This document shows, in pieces, positions 1 through 6,000 of a DNA stretch of 7,644 nt (position 1 is the first letter of the stretch; every line of letters starts with the position of its first letter). This DNA comes from Streptomyces sp. NRRL S-87 (lineage in GTDB: Bacteria > Actinomycetota > Actinomycetes > Streptomycetales > Streptomycetaceae), in assembly GCF_000719335.1 (NCBI RefSeq), contig NZ_JOGB01000106.1:1-7644 (forward strand). Direction: 5' to 3'. A program made the position numbers and the translations under genes. Below the pieces are notes generated by a model. The model was not told where the DNA came from, ran no database searches, and saw nothing but the letters and a program-made list of their open reading frames with translations.

Positions 1-3000
1 TGTGCTGGACGACGGTGTCCTGGACGCCCTGACTCCCGACCGATTCGAGAACGTACTGCGGGCCAAGGCCGACTCGGCGCGCAACCTCCACGAACTGACC
101 GTGGAGCTGGGTATCGAGCTGTCGGCGTTCGTGCTGTTCTCCTCGATGAGTGGGACCGTCGGTACGGCCGGGCAGGCCAACTACGCCGCGGCGAACGCCT
201 ATTTGGATGCGTTGGCGGAGCAGCGGCGGGCGGCCGGTCTGGCCGCGACGTCGCTGGCGTGGGGTCCGTGGGCCGGGAGCGGCATGGCCGCCGACGACGC
301 CCTCGACGCCCGGATGCGCAAGGGCGGCGTACCGCCCATGAACGCCGACCTCGCCCTCGTCGCGCTCCGGCAGGCCGTCGGTTCCGACGAAGCGGCCCTG
401 ACCGTCGCGGACTTCGACTGGTCGACGTTCGCACCCGCCTTCACGGTCGTACGGGCCGGCCGGTTCCTCGCCGACCTGCCCGAGGCCGTGGCCGCCACCG
501 GCGGCGCGCCGTCCCCGGGCGACCGTACCGACCGCGCGGGTACCACGCTCGCCGCCCGCCTCGCCGACGTGGCCGAGGGCGAGCGCGTGGCGTTCCTGCT
601 CGATCTGGTACGCGGCCTGGTCGCCGAGGTGCTGGGGCACTCGGGCGCCGAGGACGTCGAGTCCGCGCGGGCCTTCCGCGAGATCGGATTCGACTCGCTC
701 ACCGCCGTCGAACTGCGCAACCGGCTCGGCGCCGCCACCGGGCTGCGGCTGCCGGCCACGCTCGTCTACGACTACCCGACCCCGGCCGCGCTCGCCTCGC
801 ACCTCCTCGCCGAACTCGTCGGCACCGGGGCCGGCGCCGCCGGCCCCGCGGCTGCGGCCGCCGCCACCGCCGGCGCCGACGACCCGATCGCGATCGTCGC
901 GATGAGCTGCCGCTTCCCCGGCGGGGTACGGACCCCCGAGGACCTCTGGCGACTGCTGGCGACGGGCACCGACGCGATCTCGGACCTCCCCCTCGACCGG
1001 GGCTGGGACCTCGACGCCCTGTACGACGCCGATCCCGGCGCGCAGGGCACCTCGTACACCCGTCAGGGCGGCTTCCTCTACGACGCCGCCGAGTTCGACG
1101 CGGACTTCTTCGGCATCTCGCCCCGCGAGGCCCTCGCCATGGACCCGCAGCAACGGCTGCTGCTGGAGACGTCCTGGGAGGCCTTCGAGCGCGCCGGCAT
1201 CGACCCCGAGACCCTGCGCGGCAGCCAGGCCGGCGTGTTCGTCGGCACCAACGGACAGGACTACCTGTCCGTGCTCCTGGAGGACCCGTCCGGCCTCGAA
1301 GGCCACCTGGGCACGGGCAACGCCGCCAGCGTCGTCTCCGGCCGCCTGTCGTACGTCTTCGGCCTCGAAGGCCCGGCGGTCACCGTCGACACCGCCTGCT
1401 CCTCGTCGCTCGTCGCCCTGCACTGGGCGATCCAGGCGCTGCGCAACGGCGAGTGCGACCTCGCCCTGGCCGGCGGCGTCACCGTCATGTCGACGCCCGG
1501 CACGTTCATCGAGTTCAGCCGCCAGCGCGGGCTCGCCGCCGACGGCCGCATCAAGGCGTTCGCCGAGGCCGCCGACGGCACCGGCTGGGGCGAGGGCGTC
1601 GGCATGCTCCTCGTCGAGCGGCTCTCCGACGCCCGCCGCAACGGCCACCCCGTCCTCGCCGTCGTGCGCGGCTCGGCGGTGAACCAGGACGGCGCCAGCA
1701 ACGGTCTGACCGCCCCCAACGGCCCCTCCCAGCAGCGCGTCATCCGCGCCGCCCTCGCGAGCGCCGGCCTGTCGGCCGCCGACGTGGACGCGGTCGAGGC
1801 CCACGGCACGGGCACGACGCTGGGCGACCCGATCGAGGCGCAGGCCCTGCTGGCCACCTACGGCCAGCAGAGGCCGGCGGGCCGCCCGCTCCTCCTGGGC
1901 TCGGTGAAGTCGAACATCGGGCACACCCAGGCCGCGGCCGGTGTGGCCGGCGTGATGAAGATGGTGCTGGCCATGCAGCACGGACTGCTGCCCCGGAGCC
2001 TCCACATCGACGCGCCCTCGAGCCGGGTCGACTGGGAGGCGGGCGAGATCGAGCTGCTCACCGAGGGCCGGGACTGGCCGGAGACCGGCCGCCCGCGCCG
2101 GGCCGGCATCTCGTCGTTCGGCTTCAGCGGCACCAACGCCCACACCATCATCGAGCAGGCCCCGCCGGCGCAGCCGGCGGACCCGGCGGACGAGACCCCG
2201 GCGCCCCGGCCGGTACCGGAGTCACTGCCCGTGCCGCTGCTGGTCTCGGCGAAGAACCGGGACGCCCTCCGCGCCCAGGCCGACGGCCTGCGCGCCCGCC
2301 TGCTCGCCGACCCCGCGCTCCGCCCGACCGACGTCGCCGCCGGCCTGGCCGGTGGCCGCACGGTCTTCGACGAGCGCGCGGCCGTGGTCGCGGCCGACCG
2401 TGAGGGTGTGCTGGCCGGCCTCGCCGCGCTCGCGGCGGATGACTCGGCAGCCGGTCTGGTCACGGGCTCCCCGGTCGGCGGCAGGCTCGCCGTCCTGTTC
2501 ACGGGGCAGGGCAGTCAGCGCATCGGGATGGGGCGTGGGCTGTACGACGCCTTCCCGGCGTTCGCGGACGCGCTCGACGAGGCGTGCGCGCGGTTCGACG
2601 CCCGCCTCGCGCTGCCCCTGAAGGACGTCCTGTTCGGGGACGACGCGGAGCTGCTCGACCGGACGGAGTGGACCCAGCCGGCGCTCTTCGCCGTCGAGGT
2701 GGCGCTGTTCCGGCTCGTGGAGTCGTGGGGCGTGCGCCCGGACTTCGTGGCCGGTCACTCGATCGGTGAGATCGCCGCCGCACACGTCGCCGGGGTGCTG
2801 TCCCTGGACGACGCGTGCGCGCTGGTGGCGGCCCGCGGCCGGCTGATGCAGGCGCTCCCGGGCGGTGGCGCGATGATCGCGGTGGAGGCGTCGGAGGACG
2901 AGGTCCTCCCGCTGCTCTCCGAAGGTGTGGGCATCGCCGCGGTCAACGGCCCGCGGTCGGTCGTGGTCGCCGGTGACGAGGACGCGGCCGTCGCCGTCGC

Positions 3001-6000
3001 CGAGGCCTTCGCCGCCCAGGGCCGCAGGACGAAGCGGCTCACGGTCAGCCACGCCTTCCACTCGCCGCACATGGACGGCATGTCCGACGACTTCCGCGAG
3101 GTGGTGGCAGGCCTGTCCTTCGCCGCGCCCCGCATTCCGGTCGTGTCGTGCGTGACCGGCGCCGTGGTCTCGGACGAGATGGGTGCGGCGGAGTTCTGGG
3201 TGCGGCACGTCCGGGAGGGCGTGCGCTTCCTGGACGGCGTCCGCGCGCTGGAGGCGGCCGGGGTGAGGACGTACCTCGAACTGGGGCCGGACGGCGTGCT
3301 GTCCGCCCTCGGCCAGGAGTGCGTGCGGGAGACCGCGGCCGCCTTCGTGCCCGCGGTCCGCAGGGGCCGACCGGAGGCCGAGACGGCCCTGGCCGCCCTG
3401 GCCGCCGCCCACGTCCGTGGGGTCCCGGTCTCCTGGCAGGCCGTCCACGGCCCCGGTGCGGCGTGGGTCGACCTGCCGACGTACGCCTTCCAGCGCCGCC
3501 GGTACTGGCCCGAACCCGTACCGGCTCGGCCCTCCGCGGCCGCGACCGGAGCGTCGGGGGTGGACGGCTGGCGTTACCGGGTCTCCTGGAAGCCGCTTGC
3601 CGACGACACGTCGGGCGCGCCGCTGTCGGGCACGTGGCTCGTGGTCACCCCCGCGGCCGCCGGTGTGGACGACGCGCCCGTGGTCGCGGCGCTGGCCCGC
3701 CGCGGTGCGGACGTCAGTCGGCTCGTGGCCGGGGCGGAGGGCGTCGACCGTGGCGTGCCGGCGGGTCTGCCGGCCGATCTCGACGTCGAGGGTGTCACCG
3801 GTGTGGTGTCGCTCCTGGCCCTGGACGAGTCCGCCGGCGTCGTCGCCACGGCTGCTCTCGTCCAGGCGTTGGGTGATGCCGGAGTGGAGGCGCCGCTCTG
3901 GTGCCTGACCCGGGGCGCGGTGTCGGTGGGCCGTTCGGACCGGCTGGTGTCCGCGGTGCAGGCCCAGACGTGGGGTCTGGGCCGGGTCGCCGCCTTGGAG
4001 CTCCCCGGACGCTGGGGCGGTCTGGTCGACCTGCCCGAGACCTGGGACGAGCGCACCATGGCCCGCCTGGCGGGCGTGTTGGCCGGCGGCACCGGCGAGG
4101 ACCAGGTCGCGGTGCGACCGTCCGGCGTCTTCGGACGCAGGCTCGTCCGTGCCGCGTCCGGAACGGGTGAGCGGGCGTGGTCGCCGTCCGGGACGGTCCT
4201 CGTGACCGGTGGCACGGGCGCGCTGGGCGGCCGTGTGGCCCGCTGGCTGGCGGGTGCGGGTGCCGAGCGGCTGGTGCTGACCAGCCGCCGGGGCCCGGAT
4301 GCTCCGGGTGCTGCCGAACTGGCGGCGGAACTCGCCGGGTCGGGCGTGGAGGTGTCGGTCGTGGCGTGTGACGCCGCCGACCGGGACGCCCTGCGCGAAC
4401 TGCTGTCCGCCGAGGCCGAGGGCTTGACCGCGGTGGTCCACACCGCGGGCGTGCTGGACGACGGCGTTCTGGACGCCCTGACCCCCGACCGTTTCGAGAA
4501 CGTGCTGCGGGCCAAGGCCGACTCGGCGCGCCACCTGCACGAACTGACCGTCGAGCTGGGCATAGGCCTGTCCGCGTTCGTGCTCTTCTCCTCCGTCACC
4601 GGGACGTGGGGAACGGCCGGACAGGCCAACTACGCGGCGGCGAACGCCTACCTGGACGCACTCGCCGAGCAGCGGCGGGCCGCCGGGCTGGCCGCGACCT
4701 CGGTGGCGTGGGGTCCGTGGGCCGAGGGCGGCATGGCCGCCGACGCCGCCCTCGACGCCCGGATGCGCAAGGGCGGCGTACCGCCCATGGACGCCTCCTC
4801 GGCCGTGACCGCCCTCCAGCTCGCCCTCGACGCGGTCGACACCGTCGTCGCCGTCGCGGACGTGGACTGGGAGCGGTTCGCTCCCGCCTTCACGGCGGTG
4901 CGCCCCAGCCGGCTGCTCACCGAACTCCCCGAAGTGCGGGGCATCTTCACCCCCCGCGACGGGGCCGACGGCCGGGGAGCCACTCGAGGAGCCGGCGGCC
5001 GGGACTCCCTCACGCGCCGGTTGGCGGACCTCTCCGCCGCCGAACGGGACCGGATGCTGCTCGACCTCGTACGCAAGGAGGTCGCCGCGGTCCTCGGGCA
5101 CACCGGTGCCGACAGCATCGCCGCGGCACGGGCGTTCAAGGAGCTCGGCTTCGACTCGCTGACCGCCGTCGAGCTGCGCAACCGGCTCGGCACGGCCACC
5201 GGGCTGCGCCTGCCCGCCACACTGGTCTACGACTACCCGACCTCCGCCGACCTGGCCGACCACCTGCGGGCCGAACTCCTCGGCACGGTGGCCGAGTCGG
5301 ACGCGTCCCTCCCGACCCTCCGGGGCGACGACGACGATCCGATCGCGATCGTCGCCATGAGCTGCCGCTTCCCCGGCGGGGTCCGCACTCCCGAGGACCT
5401 GTGGGAGCTGCTGGCCGCCGGGGGCGACGCGATCGGCGCGTTCCCGGACGACCGCGGCTGGGACGCCGAGGAGCTGTTCGGGCCCCGGCTCGGGCAGGAG
5501 GCCTCGTACGCCCGCGAAGGCGGATTCCTCTACGACGTCGCCCAGTTCGACCCCGGATTCTTCGGGATCTCGCCGCGCGAGGCCGTGGCGATGGACCCGC
5601 AGCAGCGCCTGCTGCTGGAGACCTCCTGGGAGGCGTTCGAGCGGGCCGGCATCGACCCCACGTCGATGCGGGGCACCCAGGCCGGCGTGTTCGTCGGCAC
5701 CAACGGACAGGACTACCTGTCCCTGGTGCTGAACTCCGCCGACGGCGGCGACGGCTTCATGAGCACCGGCAACTCCGCCAGTGTCGTCTCGGGCCGCCTC
5801 TCCTACGTCTTCGGACTCGAGGGCCCCGCCGTCACCGTCGACACCGCCTGCTCGGCGTCCCTGGTGGCGCTGCACCTCGCGGTGCAGGCGCTCCGCGGCG
5901 GAGAGTGCTCGATCGCCCTCGCCGGCGGCGTCACCGTGATGTCGACGCCCGGTGCCTTCGTCGAGTTCAGCCGTCAGGGCGGCCTCGCCGCGGACGGCCG

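Larger units (their letters stand above)
2..3181 (+). repeat. Module-scale direct repeat, copy A (partner 4451-7642)
   Basis: The segment from mid-KR through ACP, KS and most of the AT is homologous, domain by domain, to 4451-7642. The offset is 4,449 bases at the KR motifs, 4,461 at the ACP serine, 4,452 at the KS catalytic residues and 4,461 at the AT motifs, so only short in-frame indels separate the copies, mainly in linkers. Hand alignment of 2-145 with 4451-4594 gives 15 mismatches in 144 bases, with only two amino-acid changes. Confidence 0.93.

Noticed and set aside
817..880. A possible gene boundary with docking domains between ACP and KS
   Set aside because: The frame stays open, there is no stop, ribosome binding site or start, and the linker is only about 20 residues without coiled-coil character. 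The same is true at 5279-5335.
259..2403. A 714-codon + strand ORF in another frame, and a similar 764-codon one at 4606-6900
   Set aside because: Both are dominated by Arg, Pro and Gly, lack any family motif, and overlap the PKS frame, where all catalytic motifs are in place. They are high-GC shadows; their similarity to each other reflects the module repeat.
3365..3568. A possible dehydratase or remnant of one between AT and KR of module n+1
   Set aside because: Only about 20 residues lie between the YAFQRRRYW motif and the KR structural subdomain, and no HxxxGxxxxP-like motif is present.
3571..3579. A TTA triplet that could be a bldA-dependent leucine codon
   Set aside because: The triplet is out of frame; the codons read TGG CGT TAC CGG. 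I found no in-frame TTA in the window.
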